Source: JBGAJN01 sp044224905 (GTDB lineage Bacteria; Verrucomicrobiota; Verrucomicrobiia; Limisphaerales; JBGAJN01). From it: a stretch of 64,000 bases of DNA. Every line of letters begins with the position of its first letter. The first letter of the stretch is position 1. Of the stretch, positions 1 to 8,266 are shown one piece after another. Under the pieces are notes generated by a model. It worked only from the letters and a program-made list of their open reading frames with translations. It made no database searches and had not been told where the DNA came from. The DNA lies in contig JBGAJN010000001.1 in the NCBI GenBank assembly GCA_044224905.1, positions 434,001-498,000 of the forward strand, written 5' to 3'. A program made the translations under genes and the position numbers.

Positions 1-57
1 TTCCGAATCCTGCGTGAACAGCAACGGGCGCACGCAGTGGCGATAGAAGGCGGTCAT
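1..57 (-). CDS. pyrD: Dihydroorotate dehydrogenase (quinone), N-terminal fragment
   Basis: Only the first 19 codons lie in the window; the gene runs off the left edge on the minus strand. The visible peptide starts MTAFYRHCVRPLLFTQDSE. This resembles the amphipathic N-terminus of class 2 (membrane-associated, quinone-linked) dihydroorotate dehydrogenases, where an F/L-Y-R..RPLLF..D.E pattern is usual. That family oxidises dihydroorotate in pyrimidine synthesis. The ATG overlaps the TGA of the upstream uracil-DNA glycosylase gene (ATGA), which suggests translational coupling. The call rests on a short stretch, so it is likely but not certain. Confidence 0.55.
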   Translation of the reverse strand, partial: MTAFYRHCVRPLLFTQDSE

Positions 58-950
58 GCTTTCAAAAAGTAACCGCGCTGCTTCTCGCTGACCGGCAGGC
101 CGAGCTTCTCCATCACGGCGAGCATGTCTTCCCACACGCGACGTTTTTCGGCGAGCGACTGGTTCCGCAACAGATAGCTCGGATGATACGTCGGCATCAC
201 CGGGATGCCTTGGAACTGCTGCCAATTGCCGCGGAGTTTGGTAATGCCCGTCAAGCCCAGCAACCCTTCCACCGCCGTGCCGCCGAGCGCAACGATGACC
301 TTGGGCTGGATAAGCGCGATCTGCTCCAGCAGGTAGGGCTTGCACGTGTTCATCTCGTCGGGGGTCGGCTTCCGATTGCCAGGTGCGCCGGGCGGCATAT
401 TCGGGCGGCACTTCAAAATGTTCCCGATGTAAACCGTCTCGCGCGAGAATCCCATCGTCTGGATGATCCGCGTGAGCAGCTGGCCCGCTGCGCCAACGAA
501 CGGTTCACCCTGCAAATCTTCGTCCGCCCCCGGCGCCTCACCGACGAACATCAGCGTGGCGTTGATGTCGCCCACGCCGAACACGACGTTCTTCCGCGCC
601 GCCACGAGGTTCGGGCAACGCACACACGCGAGCGCACGAGCGCGCAAGGCGGCGAAGGCCGCGGCTTTGTCGCCCGGCGCAATGGGAGCCGCTACCGAAA
701 CGGGCGTGACCACAGGGGCCGGAGCAGCCACCGGCGCGGGCGTTCGTAAAACGGGGCGCGGCATCGGAGTCGGCGACGGTGTGACCGTCGGGACGGCGAG
801 ACGCGGCGATGGAGCTTTCGCGGGCGCGGTTGGTTGTGACAACGCAGCGAGCGCTTCCATCGACACCGGAACGAACCGCGCGCCCGCCGCTTTCATGTCC
901 TGCAAGCGGTGGATCGCGGCGTCCAGCAACGACTGATAGGGGTCGTTCAT
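54..950 (-). CDS. Uracil-DNA glycosylase, family 4 (Fe-S type)
   Basis: Base-excision repair enzyme that removes uracil from DNA. The 298-residue protein has a Pro/Ala-rich N-terminal third that looks like a flexible tether, then a family-4 catalytic domain. Visible marks are the CVRC pair opening the domain, the GEAPGADED uracil-pocket motif, KCRP and TCKPY supplying the other two cysteines of a 4Fe-4S cluster, and HPSYLLR near the C-terminus. A longer reading frame exists from a TTG at 989, but ATG 950 starts the natural peptide MNDPYQSLL. The stop overlaps the start of the pyrD-like gene downstream. The long N-terminal extension is larger than in minimal family-4 enzymes of about 200 residues. 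Confidence 0.93.
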   Translation of the reverse strand: MNDPYQSLLDAAIHRLQDMKAAGARFVPVSMEALAALSQPTAPAKAPSPRLAVPTVTPSPTPMPRPVLRTPAPVAAPAPVVTPVSVAAPIAPGDKAAAFAALRARALACVRCPNLVAARKNVVFGVGDINATLMFVGEAPGADEDLQGEPFVGAAGQLLTRIIQTMGFSRETVYIGNILKCRPNMPPGAPGNRKPTPDEMNTCKPYLLEQIALIQPKVIVALGGTAVEGLLGLTGITKLRGNWQQFQGIPVMPTYHPSYLLRNQSLAEKRRVWEDMLAVMEKLGLPVSEKQRGYFLKA

Positions 951-1485
951 CGCGGCGATGTTAAAGGCGCACCGCGCACGCGCACGCAAAATTTTTCTCC
1001 GTCTGCACGTGGTTAAAATGTTTCACGTTGTCGACGCGGGCACAGCGTCGGCGACGCGTCACTCGCACCGACTCAGCGAATCACCCCAGTTTTTCAACGT
1101 TCCGCCCGATTCGCCCGCTGGCACGGCGGTTGCGACACCTCCCGTTGATGGCGTGAGTTGGCGGTTATTGAACATCTGAAATTGAAACTGACTTCCAGCC
1201 CGAGGTCGGGAATTGCGATAGACGCGGCGGTGGGTTGATCACGGGCGGCGCAGAGACAGGATAATTATGAACGGGCATTGGACCACGCGGGGCTGGGTGC
1301 TTTGGTTGATGGTGCGGTCATGCTGGACGGGAACCGTCCGCGACAGCGTGCGATTCACCCTCGCGCGCGGCGGCGAATACTTGAACTCCTTGCGGCCAAG
1401 TCGACCGCGCAACGATTAGCAACGAACCAGGAAACCCTCTTCAATTTTCTTCAAACTTTCGCCCGCCTTTTGGTAAAGTGACGCC
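951..1485. other. Intergenic region, 535 bp, no convincing gene
   Basis: The stretch separates the divergently oriented glycosylase and Cys-rich genes. It is GC-rich with short imperfect inverted repeats around 1030-1070. The open frames on it lack recognisable protein signatures. The one frame with a plausible ribosome-binding site is listed separately (1267-1419). I see no tRNA, no SRP RNA signature and no clear terminator. Confidence 0.5.
1267..1419 (+). CDS. Possible small membrane-like peptide, 50 aa
   Basis: An ATG at 1267 lies 6 bases after AGGA (1257-1260) and opens a 50-codon frame. The peptide has a Trp-rich hydrophobic stretch (residues 5-20, starting WTTRGWVLWLMV) followed by a basic tail. 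No family is recognised. It could be a small membrane peptide, a gene remnant or chance; the Trp richness and spaced AGGA are the only support. Confidence 0.22.
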   Translation: MNGHWTTRGWVLWLMVRSCWTGTVRDSVRFTLARGGEYLNSLRPSRPRND

Positions 1486-1779
1486 ATGACGCGGCACTGT
1501 TACAAATGCGGTTGGGAATGGACGATTCCGGGCCTGCCGGGGCGGAGTGATTCCTGCCACCGCTGCAACGCCGACATGCGGGTCTGCCTCAACTGCGCCA
1601 GCTACGATCCCCGCGTGGCGCACCAATGCCGCGACCGCCGCGCCGAACCCGTTCAAGAAAAGGCGATGGCGAACTTCTGCGAGTGGTTCGACTTTGCCCG
1701 CCGCGAGTTCAAAGCGCCACAGGAGAACAAGACACGCGAACAATCCGCGCGCGATGCATTGAAGAAGTTGCTGGAGTAA
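1486..1779 (+). CDS. Small Cys-rich zinc-ribbon-like protein
   Basis: A 97-residue protein with three CxxC pairs (C5/C8, C24/C27, C34/C37) plus C48 and C65, enough to bind two zinc ions. The pattern RVCLNC..YDPRVAHQCR followed by ANFCEWF matches a small uncharacterised family seen in deltaproteobacterial and PVC genomes; I know no assigned function for it. No signal peptide is present, so it should be cytoplasmic. The C-terminus is charged and probably helical. No strong Shine-Dalgarno precedes the ATG. A nucleic-acid or protein-binding role is only a guess from the zinc ribbons. Confidence 0.75.
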   Translation: MTRHCYKCGWEWTIPGLPGRSDSCHRCNADMRVCLNCASYDPRVAHQCRDRRAEPVQEKAMANFCEWFDFARREFKAPQENKTREQSARDALKKLLE

Positions 1780-1811
1780 GCTCGCGGCCGCGCCGGTTCA
1801 CGCAGACCAAT

Positions 1812-3368
1812 TCACAGCTTCCGTCGGATTATTCCGATGATGTCCTTCGCCGGTCCAACCTTCAGCAACAGCGTCAGCGCAAGATAAACCAATCCCGCGA
1901 GGGTCATCGGAACGAACACTGCGCCCAAGCGCGTGAGCAGGTCGGCGTGACCCACATTGGTTTCCCAGAAACGCCGCGCGAACCACGCCGTCGCGCCCGC
2001 CAACAACACCGCGCCCAGCATATTCAATAGCGGCACGCGCAGCGCGGAGAGTTCGAGTCGCGCGAGTTTCTTGCGGAGCGCGAAGAGCAGCAGCGCGGCA
2101 TTGAGCGTACCGCTCAGGGAGTTCGCGATGCCGAGGCCGCCCTGCTTTAAGGGAAACACAATGAGCAACATCACGCCGAGCAGCAGGTTCACCGAAAGAC
2201 ACAGCACGCTGATGCGCATCGGCGTCTGTGTGTCGCCGAGCGCGTAGAAGGCGCGCGCCAGAATGTTCACCAGCGAGAAGGCGACCAATCCGGGCGAGAG
2301 ACATGCGAGCGCGAAGGCAGCGCGTTGCGTGGCGTCGTTGGTGAACTCGCGGCGTTCGAAGAGCAATCGAACGATCGGTTCCGCGAGCACGACCAGCAGC
2401 ACGGAGGCGATGAGGTTCACGTAAAAGAGATAGCCCATGCCGTTGCGCAGTTCGGTGCGGAAGCCGGCGTAATTTTTCTCCGCCGCGAGGCCTGAGAGCG
2501 CGGTCAACAGATACGTCGCCAGCGAAATGCCGAAGATGCCCTGCGGAAATTCCATCAGCCGCACCGCGTAGTCGAATGACGCGACGATTTGCGGATCGAC
2601 GAAGAACGCGATTGCGTCCGTAAGCAGGACGTTGATCTGAAACGCCGCGACGCCGATCGTCGCGGGGATCATTTTCCGCACGACGAGGCGGACGGTTTCG
2701 TTCTGCCACGGCGCGACCCAACGATAGCGAAAGCCTTCCGTCCACAGCGTCGGAATTTGAAACGCCGCCTGCGCCGCGCCGGCCACCAGCACGCCGACGG
2801 CGAGCGCGAAGATCTGCGTGGAGAGATCCTTTCCAAACTGCGGCGCGAGCCAGAGCACCGAAGCGATCATCACCACGTTGAGCACCGTGGTGCCAAGCGC
2901 GGGAATGAAGAAATGCCCGCGCGCGTTGAGCATGCCGATGAAGACGGCGGCCACGCACACGAGCAAGAGATACGGAAACATGATCCGCAGCAATTGCAGC
3001 ATTAGGATCGTTTGCGCTTCGAAGTCGCCCAACGCGAGCGCCACGGAAATGCCGAGCATCGCCACGCCCACGAGCACCGCCACGACGACCACAAGTCCCG
3101 AGATCACCGCGTTGGCCGCGCGCCACATCTCCACTTCGCCGGCGTTCTTTTCCTTGTCCTTGAAAATGGGGATGAACGACGCCGTGAGCGCGCCTTCGCC
3201 GAGCAGGCGACGGAAGAGATTGGGAATCTTGAACGCCAGCTTGAAGGCGCCCGCCACGGCGCTATCGCCCATGAAGGCGGCATAGACCATCTCGCGCACC
3301 ATGCCGAGCACGCGACTGGTCAACGTGGCCAGCCCCATCGCGCCCGAGGATTTCAACATCTGCGACAT
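1812..3368 (-). CDS. murJ: Lipid II flippase MurJ (MviN family)
   Basis: Integral membrane protein that moves the peptidoglycan precursor lipid II across the inner membrane. The 518 residues match the family length and form about 14 hydrophobic segments. Near the N-terminus it shows the family sequence SRVLGMVREM, followed by a conserved PNLFRRLLGEGALTASFIP-type stretch, which is diagnostic for MurJ. I place the start at ATG 3368 (MSQMLKSSGA), because the longer frame begins at a TTG and adds a Pro-rich, non-conserved piece. It ends convergently with the Cys-rich gene, 32 bases away. It is not in a visible operon. Confidence 0.95.
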   Translation of the reverse strand: MSQMLKSSGAMGLATLTSRVLGMVREMVYAAFMGDSAVAGAFKLAFKIPNLFRRLLGEGALTASFIPIFKDKEKNAGEVEMWRAANAVISGLVVVVAVLVGVAMLGISVALALGDFEAQTILMLQLLRIMFPYLLLVCVAAVFIGMLNARGHFFIPALGTTVLNVVMIASVLWLAPQFGKDLSTQIFALAVGVLVAGAAQAAFQIPTLWTEGFRYRWVAPWQNETVRLVVRKMIPATIGVAAFQINVLLTDAIAFFVDPQIVASFDYAVRLMEFPQGIFGISLATYLLTALSGLAAEKNYAGFRTELRNGMGYLFYVNLIASVLLVVLAEPIVRLLFERREFTNDATQRAAFALACLSPGLVAFSLVNILARAFYALGDTQTPMRISVLCLSVNLLLGVMLLIVFPLKQGGLGIANSLSGTLNAALLLFALRKKLARLELSALRVPLLNMLGAVLLAGATAWFARRFWETNVGHADLLTRLGAVFVPMTLAGLVYLALTLLLKVGPAKDIIGIIRRKL

Positions 3369-3442
3369 CGCGCCGAAGGCTAGAGGCGGCGGCGAAAAGC
3401 TCAAAGCCTAAAGACTCACGACGACGTTGTTCCGGAGTTGAG

Positions 3443-3585
3443 CCCGTGAATCACGCGAATGAACGCGAAAATGGGACCCGCAAAGCACGCGCGTTGAAAC
3501 CGAACACCCACTTCTCGCACCGCTTCTCCCAATTTCCCCGCCCCATTCGCGTCAATTCGCTTGCTTTGCGGGGATACGTCCCCGC
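3443..3585. repeat. Intergenic repeat remnants: CCCGTGAATCACGC motif and a hairpin
   Basis: CCCGTGAATCACGC at 3443-3456 recurs in close form at 11192-11205 and 12615-12628, always between genes, so it looks like a dispersed element. Further along, GCGGGGA (3568-3574) and TCCCCGC (3579-3585) form a perfect 7-bp stem with a TACG loop. The rest of the 295-bp gap between murJ and the next gene has no recognisable gene. Confidence 0.45.
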
Positions 3586-3663
3586 CCGCTTGCGACTCGA
3601 CAAATCGCACTCTTCGGCTACGTTCCTCCGAAACGATCCGTTACCAATACAAACCACATTCCC

Positions 3664-3924
3664 ATGAAAAAAACTGCTCTCCTCCTCGCCGTGCTCAGCC
3701 TCGCGACCGCCGCGTTCGCCGGTGAAGCCAACCTCAAGATCGACGGCATGGTCTGCGAATCCGGCTGCGTCAAAGCCGTGAACGACGCGCTCACCAAGCT
3801 CCCCGGCATTACCGACAAGAAAGTCGAACTCGGCAAAGCAACCGTGAAGTTCGACGACGCGAAAGTGAAGCAGGCCGACATCGTGGCCGCCATCACCAAG
3901 GCCGGCTACAAAGTTGTGAACTAA
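3664..3924 (+). CDS. Secreted heavy-metal-associated (HMA) domain protein, CxxxC type
   Basis: An 86-residue exported protein: an N-terminal signal peptide (lysines 2-3, hydrophobic to about residue 18, cleavage near AFA-G) followed by a single MerP/CopZ-like ferredoxin-fold domain. The metal-binding loop reads GMVCESGC, so the cysteines (C31, C35) are spaced CxxxC instead of the classical CxxC. I believe related CxxxC variants occur in Bacteroidetes and PVC bacteria. The end GYKVVN is typical of the fold. A role in periplasmic copper or other soft-metal binding is inferred. A strong terminator follows directly, so it is probably monocistronic. Confidence 0.85.
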   Translation: MKKTALLLAVLSLATAAFAGEANLKIDGMVCESGCVKAVNDALTKLPGITDKKVELGKATVKFDDAKVKQADIVAAITKAGYKVVN

Positions 3925-3950
3925 TCCTCGCAAACCCCATTCTCCCGCAC

Positions 3951-3986
3951 CCGGCCGCCGATGTCCTCGGCGGCCGGTTTTATTTT
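3951..3986 (+). terminator. Rho-independent terminator
   Basis: CCGGCCGCCGA (3951-3961) and TCGGCGGCCGG (3967-3977) form a perfect 11-bp stem with a 5-base loop, followed by TTTTATTTT. It ends the transcript of the HMA-domain gene. Confidence 0.9.
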
Positions 3987-4100
3987 GGCATCCCGTGGAA
4001 CCCCGAGGGGGCGAAATTCACGATCCACGCTTCCTCCTTCGCAGAGAGCCTTTCAACTTTCCCCTTTGAAGTTTGAGCATTGAACTTTACGCTGGCGGGC

Positions 4101-5450
4101 ATGTTTGACTCGCTTTCCAGCAAGCTTCAGAACGCGTTCAAGAACCTCCGCGGCCTCGGAAAAATCTCCGAGGCCAATGTCAGCGACGCGTTGCGCGAGG
4201 TGCGCATGGCGTTGCTCGATGCGGACGTGAATTTCAAGGTGGCGCGCGATTTCATCGAGCGCGTCAAGACCAAGGCGCTCGGGTTGGAGGTCATCCAGAC
4301 CATTCATCCGGGTCAGCAGATCATCAAGGTCATCAGCGATGAACTGGTGACGCTCCTGGGCTCGGAAAATTCCGCGCTCGATATCAGCGGGAACCCCGCG
4401 TGCGTGATGATGGTGGGCCTCCACGGCTCCGGCAAGACGACGTCGAGCGGCAAGCTGGCGCGACTCCTCACCAAGCAGGGTCGGCAGGTGCTCCTCGTGG
4501 CGGCGGACGTGTATCGACCGGCGGCGATGGATCAATTGGAGACGCTCGGCAAGCAATTGGATATCCCGGTCTTCGTGAAGAAGGGCGAAACCGACGTGCT
4601 GAAGATCGCGCGCGAGGCCTTGGCGTTCGCGGCGGCGAATCAACGGAACACGTTGATCTTCGATACGGCAGGGCGATTGCAAATTGATGAGCCGCTGGTG
4701 CAGGAGTTGGTGCGCTTGCGGGATTTGATCAAGCCGCAGGAGATCTTGCTCGTGCTGGACGCGGCAACGGGTCAGGAAGCGGTGAACGTGGCCACGCATT
4801 TCGACAAAGCGCTCAACGTCACGGGGGCGATTCTGACGAAGCTCGACGGCGATGCGCGCGGCGGCGCGGCATTGAGTTTGAAAGAGGTCACGGGCAAGCC
4901 GATCAAGTTCATGGGCGTGGGCGAAAAGCTCGAGGACTTCGAGCCGTTTCATCCCGAGCGCATGGCGTCGCGCATCCTCGGCATGGGCGACGTGGTGAGT
5001 CTCGTTGAGCGCGCCGCTGAAGCGGTCGACATGGACGAGGCCAAGCGCATGGAAGAGAAGATGCGCAAGGGCGAGTTCACGCTGGAGGATTTTCTAGAGC
5101 AATTGCGCGCGATGAAGAAGCTCGGTTCGCTCGAAAGCATCGTGGGCATGCTGCCCGGCGGCTCGGAGATGTTGAAGAAGGCGGACATGAGCAAGAGCGA
5201 GAAGGAATTCAAGCGCATGGAAGGCATGATCTGCTCGATGACGCTGAAGGAACGGCGCAATCCGGCCATCCTCAACGCCAAGCGTCGCGTGCGCATCGCC
5301 AAAGGCAGCGGCGTGAACGTGGCGGAGTTGAACACGTTGCTGAACAAGTTCACGCAAATGCAGCAAATGATGAAGAAGATGGGCAAGTTCTCCAAGATGA
5401 TGGCGAAGATGGGCGGCGGACCCATGCCTCCGGGAATGATGCGGCGGTAA
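4101..5450 (+). CDS. ffh: Signal recognition particle protein Ffh
   Basis: GTPase subunit of the signal recognition particle; it binds signal sequences of nascent inner-membrane proteins and the 4.5S RNA. Domains in the 449 residues: N-domain helices (1-90), NG GTPase with P-loop GLHGSGKT (about 105), DTAGR (about 188) and TKLDGDARGG (about 246), then the Met-rich M domain (about 325-449) ending in a run of MMKKMG-type repeats. ATG 4101 gives the typical start MFDSLSSKLQ; a TTG at 4080 would add seven residues. I saw no 4.5S RNA gene next to it. Confidence 0.97.
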   Translation: MFDSLSSKLQNAFKNLRGLGKISEANVSDALREVRMALLDADVNFKVARDFIERVKTKALGLEVIQTIHPGQQIIKVISDELVTLLGSENSALDISGNPACVMMVGLHGSGKTTSSGKLARLLTKQGRQVLLVAADVYRPAAMDQLETLGKQLDIPVFVKKGETDVLKIAREALAFAAANQRNTLIFDTAGRLQIDEPLVQELVRLRDLIKPQEILLVLDAATGQEAVNVATHFDKALNVTGAILTKLDGDARGGAALSLKEVTGKPIKFMGVGEKLEDFEPFHPERMASRILGMGDVVSLVERAAEAVDMDEAKRMEEKMRKGEFTLEDFLEQLRAMKKLGSLESIVGMLPGGSEMLKKADMSKSEKEFKRMEGMICSMTLKERRNPAILNAKRRVRIAKGSGVNVAELNTLLNKFTQMQQMMKKMGKFSKMMAKMGGGPMPPGMMRR

Positions 5451-5474
5451 ACTCTCGGTGCACCGCGCGATCGG

Positions 5475-6263
5475 TTATTGAATGATCGGCGCGGCCCAGT
5501 TACCGGAGAGCGGCTTGGTGGCGTGTTGCTGAATCCAAATGTAGTCGCTGCTGGTCGGCGCACTGACGCCGTTGGCGAGCTGACCGAGCGGAGTGTTGAA
5601 CACGGGCGTTAGCCACTTGCGAAACTCGGCGTGGCCGTCCGCGAAGGAAAGGCTGCCGGAACCATTGTGGTAGGTGGCCGGGAAATCGCGCACGTTGATC
5701 TGGGAATAGTCTGTATAGGGATCGACGCGGAAATATCCATCGTTGATGGTGTCCCAACGCTCGTCGACAAACACGAATCGATCAGACGGATTGGATTTAC
5801 TCAAATCGGCAAGAGTTTTGTAGGACTCGTAGGTCGTGTTGTAGGCAGAAACGCCAACGAAGCTGTTCATCGACATGCTGCGCAGGTTGGAGCTTTTGTC
5901 GCCCGGGCACTTGTATACACCGAGGCTTTCCACATACGGAAACAGCAACGACGTCGTGATATCCGCCGGAATCGAGTTATTGGCGCGACCAGTCACCCAT
6001 GCCGTTGAATTGGAACCGCCGCCGCTGGGATTTGGCGCCGTAACGTCGTCGTGGTCGTCAGCATAAACGTGCCAGCCAAGTTGAAGCTGGCGGAGGTTGC
6101 TGAGACATTTGGCACCCTCAGCTCGCGCACGTGCTTTCCCCAAAGCCGGCAACAGCAAGCTGGCCAAAACGGCGATAATCGCCACAACAACGAGGAGCTC
6201 GATCAGGGTAAATGCCGTCGAAGATCGTTGAAGTTTGGTCAATACAGCAGGAACTTTAAACAT
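5475..6263 (-). CDS. Type II secretion/pilin-like protein with H-X9-DG domain
   Basis: Pseudopilin-like exported protein of 262 residues. The leader ends A17|F18 followed by TLIELLVVVAII, the class III signal cut and N-methylated by prepilin peptidase; Glu22 is the conserved mature Glu5. The usual Gly before the cut is Ala here. Near the C-terminus H199 is followed nine residues later by D209-G210, the H-X9-DG signature of a pseudopilin group expanded in Planctomycetes and Verrucomicrobia. Such genomes carry many copies, often single genes. It is convergent with ffh, and its substrate or machine partner cannot be named. Confidence 0.9.
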   Translation of the reverse strand: MFKVPAVLTKLQRSSTAFTLIELLVVVAIIAVLASLLLPALGKARARAEGAKCLSNLRQLQLGWHVYADDHDDVTAPNPSGGGSNSTAWVTGRANNSIPADITTSLLFPYVESLGVYKCPGDKSSNLRSMSMNSFVGVSAYNTTYESYKTLADLSKSNPSDRFVFVDERWDTINDGYFRVDPYTDYSQINVRDFPATYHNGSGSLSFADGHAEFRKWLTPVFNTPLGQLANGVSAPTSSDYIWIQQHATKPLSGNWAAPIIQ

Positions 6264-6358
6264 GCGATAATCAACCTAGTGCATGCCCGCCGGCACGATC
6301 AGGTGGTTCATCAGCACCCTAGCCATGGAGAGCGCCGTGTCAAATCGTAAGCCGATTC

Positions 6359-6913
6359 TCAGCTCGGTAGCGGAGCGCCGACATTGATGCCGTGCTTTAG
6401 ACAATAAGCGGCATTATCTACATACTTCACCGCCCACGCCTTCAATCCACCGCGCTGTTCGGGAGTGAGTTCTTTCACCACCTTCGCCGGAGAACCCAGG
6501 ACCATTGAGCCATCGGGTATCTTCGTTCCCTGCGTCACAAGCGCATTGGCGCCGATGATGCACTGATTTCCAATGACGGCACCGTCGAGGATGGTCGCCC
6601 CCATGCCGACGAGCGTTTCATCGCCAATCGTGCACGCGTGAACAATCGCCGAGTGGCCGACGGTAACGTAGTTTCCCAAGATGCAGGGGAAATCATCGGC
6701 CAAATGGAGAACGGCGTTGTCTTGAATATTCGAGTGGTGACCAACGACGATGCGATTGATGTCGCCGCGGAGAACGGCGTTATACCAAACACTGGAAAAG
6801 TCGCCCAACGTCACGTCGCCGAGAACGACCGCCGTCCGCGCCAAATAAACCCCCACACCCAGCGACGGCGTGCGGCGTAGAAACGTATCCAGCTGTTCAA
6901 CCAGTTTGCCCAT
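6359..6913 (-). CDS. Gamma-class carbonic anhydrase-like hexapeptide protein
   Basis: A 184-residue left-handed beta-helix protein of the YrdA/PaaY/gamma-carbonic-anhydrase group. Hexapeptide repeats run through residues 20-150 and a C-terminal helix packs after SPAKVVKEL. The three metal-binding histidines of the family are present (H70 in NAVLH, H87 in TVGHS, H92 in IVHAC). Carbonic anhydrase activity is possible, but many members act on other substrates or are uncharacterised. ATG 6913 (MGKLVEQL) is preferred to a TTG at 6952. It is divergent from the MBL-fold gene, with 161 bp between the starts. Confidence 0.88.
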   Translation of the reverse strand: MGKLVEQLDTFLRRTPSLGVGVYLARTAVVLGDVTLGDFSSVWYNAVLRGDINRIVVGHHSNIQDNAVLHLADDFPCILGNYVTVGHSAIVHACTIGDETLVGMGATILDGAVIGNQCIIGANALVTQGTKIPDGSMVLGSPAKVVKELTPEQRGGLKAWAVKYVDNAAYCLKHGINVGAPLPS

Positions 6914-7074
6914 GGGACCGATTAAAAAGTGAAGCGACCCACAGGCAAACAAAAATCCGGCGCAAAATGGTCACTATTGCGGATCACAGGTTGAATGTCG
7001 CCGTCCCCGGGGTTAGAAGTGGTCAGAGAGCAAATGGACATATCGAAACCGATCGCACCGGCAGCCACTTTCCA

Positions 7075-8010
7075 ATGAACGCCGACCCCGGTCATGATCC
7101 GCATCGCCCGAAACCCCGCCGCCGGATTCCTCGGTCATTTAAGGATCTCACGCCCAGCAAACATTTCAGTCCGGGCAAATTTTTCCGGGAGATGGTCTGG
7201 AAGGCACTGCTCACGCCGCGGACGGGACATCACAAACGACCGGTTTTTCCCAAACTCAACCACGGGCAGGTGGCGATCACCTGGATTGGTCACGCTTCCT
7301 TTTTAGTACAGTTCAACGATCTTAACGTCCTTGTAGATCCGAATTTCGCCAATTGGCTGTTTCTCCTCAAGCGCATCAAACGCGCGGGGTTGAAGATTAC
7401 CGACCTTCCACCGATCGACCTCGTGCTCCTGACTCACGCGCATTTTGACCACTTTCACAAACCCACCTTGCGGAAACTCCCGGCTCCCAAAATCGGCGTG
7501 ATGCCCTGGGGCGTCGGTGATCTCGCCCGCAATGTCGGCTTTGGCCGGGTGATCGAGCTCCAATGGTGGGAAAGTTTCTCCCACGCCGACTGGCGGGTTA
7601 CCCTCACCCCGTCCAACCATTGGGGCGCACGAACCTTGCATGATGAACACCGGGGCTTCGGCGGCTTTCTCCTTGAGCACCAAGGCCGGCGGGTCTACCA
7701 CGCCGGCGACAGTGCTTACGCCGATTGCTTCAAAGCCATCGGCCAAAGGCTGAAGCCCGAGATCGCCCTGCTACCCATCGGTGCTTATTATCCGGATTCA
7801 TTTCGGCACGTGCACATGGGCCCTGACGAAGCCATCCACGCGTTTCGTGACCTCAAAGCCCAATGGTTTGTTCCCATGCACTACGGCACGTTCAAGCTTT
7901 CCTTCGAGGACATGGACGAACCGCCGCGGTGGTTGAAGGAGCTTGCCCATCACCAAGGAATGACCCACCACCTCCGGATTCTCGAGGAAGGCGTCCCTCA
8001 GGTCTTTTAA
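7075..8010 (+). CDS. MBL-fold metal-dependent hydrolase, NAPE-PLD/UlaG-like
   Basis: A 311-residue metallo-beta-lactamase-fold protein without a signal peptide. It opens the core with AITWIGHASFLVQ, has the metal motif THAHFDHF (HxHxDH), an aspartate ligand in YHAGDSAY, and a C-terminal MHYGTF histidine. These are features of the group containing N-acylphosphatidylethanolamine phospholipase D and UlaG. The basic N-terminus (RPKPRRRIPRSF) could touch membrane phospholipid. The substrate is unknown; phosphodiester or lactone hydrolysis are the usual activities. I use ATG 7075 because upstream codons look unlike protein. Confidence 0.85.
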   Translation: MNADPGHDPHRPKPRRRIPRSFKDLTPSKHFSPGKFFREMVWKALLTPRTGHHKRPVFPKLNHGQVAITWIGHASFLVQFNDLNVLVDPNFANWLFLLKRIKRAGLKITDLPPIDLVLLTHAHFDHFHKPTLRKLPAPKIGVMPWGVGDLARNVGFGRVIELQWWESFSHADWRVTLTPSNHWGARTLHDEHRGFGGFLLEHQGRRVYHAGDSAYADCFKAIGQRLKPEIALLPIGAYYPDSFRHVHMGPDEAIHAFRDLKAQWFVPMHYGTFKLSFEDMDEPPRWLKELAHHQGMTHHLRILEEGVPQVF

Positions 8011-8131
8011 GACCAAAAGCTAACGACGATCTCCAAATAACTGGTTCCGCCCGCTAAATTCCCAGCGTGACTCCACAGAATAATCAGGTCTTCTCAATTC
8101 CCCGGGCCGGAAAATTCTATAAAAATAATTG

Positions 8132-8258
8132 TTGTCAACCCGAAGTCTTTTGCTAGCCTCGCCGGCAAATGCACCGTTTTGGTGCGTCGGATGAACTGTT
8201 TTCATCTGGAAACAACGCATAAAAACGCAACAACAACAACAACACATATCGCAGGAGG
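8132..8258 (+). promoter_or_regulatory. Porin leader: promoter-like boxes and strong Shine-Dalgarno
   Basis: TTGTCA (8132-8137) is 16 bases from TAGCCT (8154-8159), a sigma-70-like pair. Then comes a small hairpin GCACC-GTTTT-GGTGC (8171-8185), an A-rich CAA-repeat leader, and AGGAGG (8253-8258) eight bases before the porin ATG. The ribosome site is the strongest in the window; the promoter boxes are a guess by eye. Confidence 0.45.
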
Positions 8259-8266
8259 AACTACGA

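Noticed and set aside
1441..1743. 100-codon minus-strand frame over the Cys-rich gene
   Set aside because: The plus-strand frame has three CxxC pairs and a family-like motif; the opposite frame has neither.
3925..4100. 4.5S SRP RNA next to ffh
   Set aside because: No GGAAGCAGCCAA-like conserved loop is seen; the gap contains the terminator of the HMA gene and little else.
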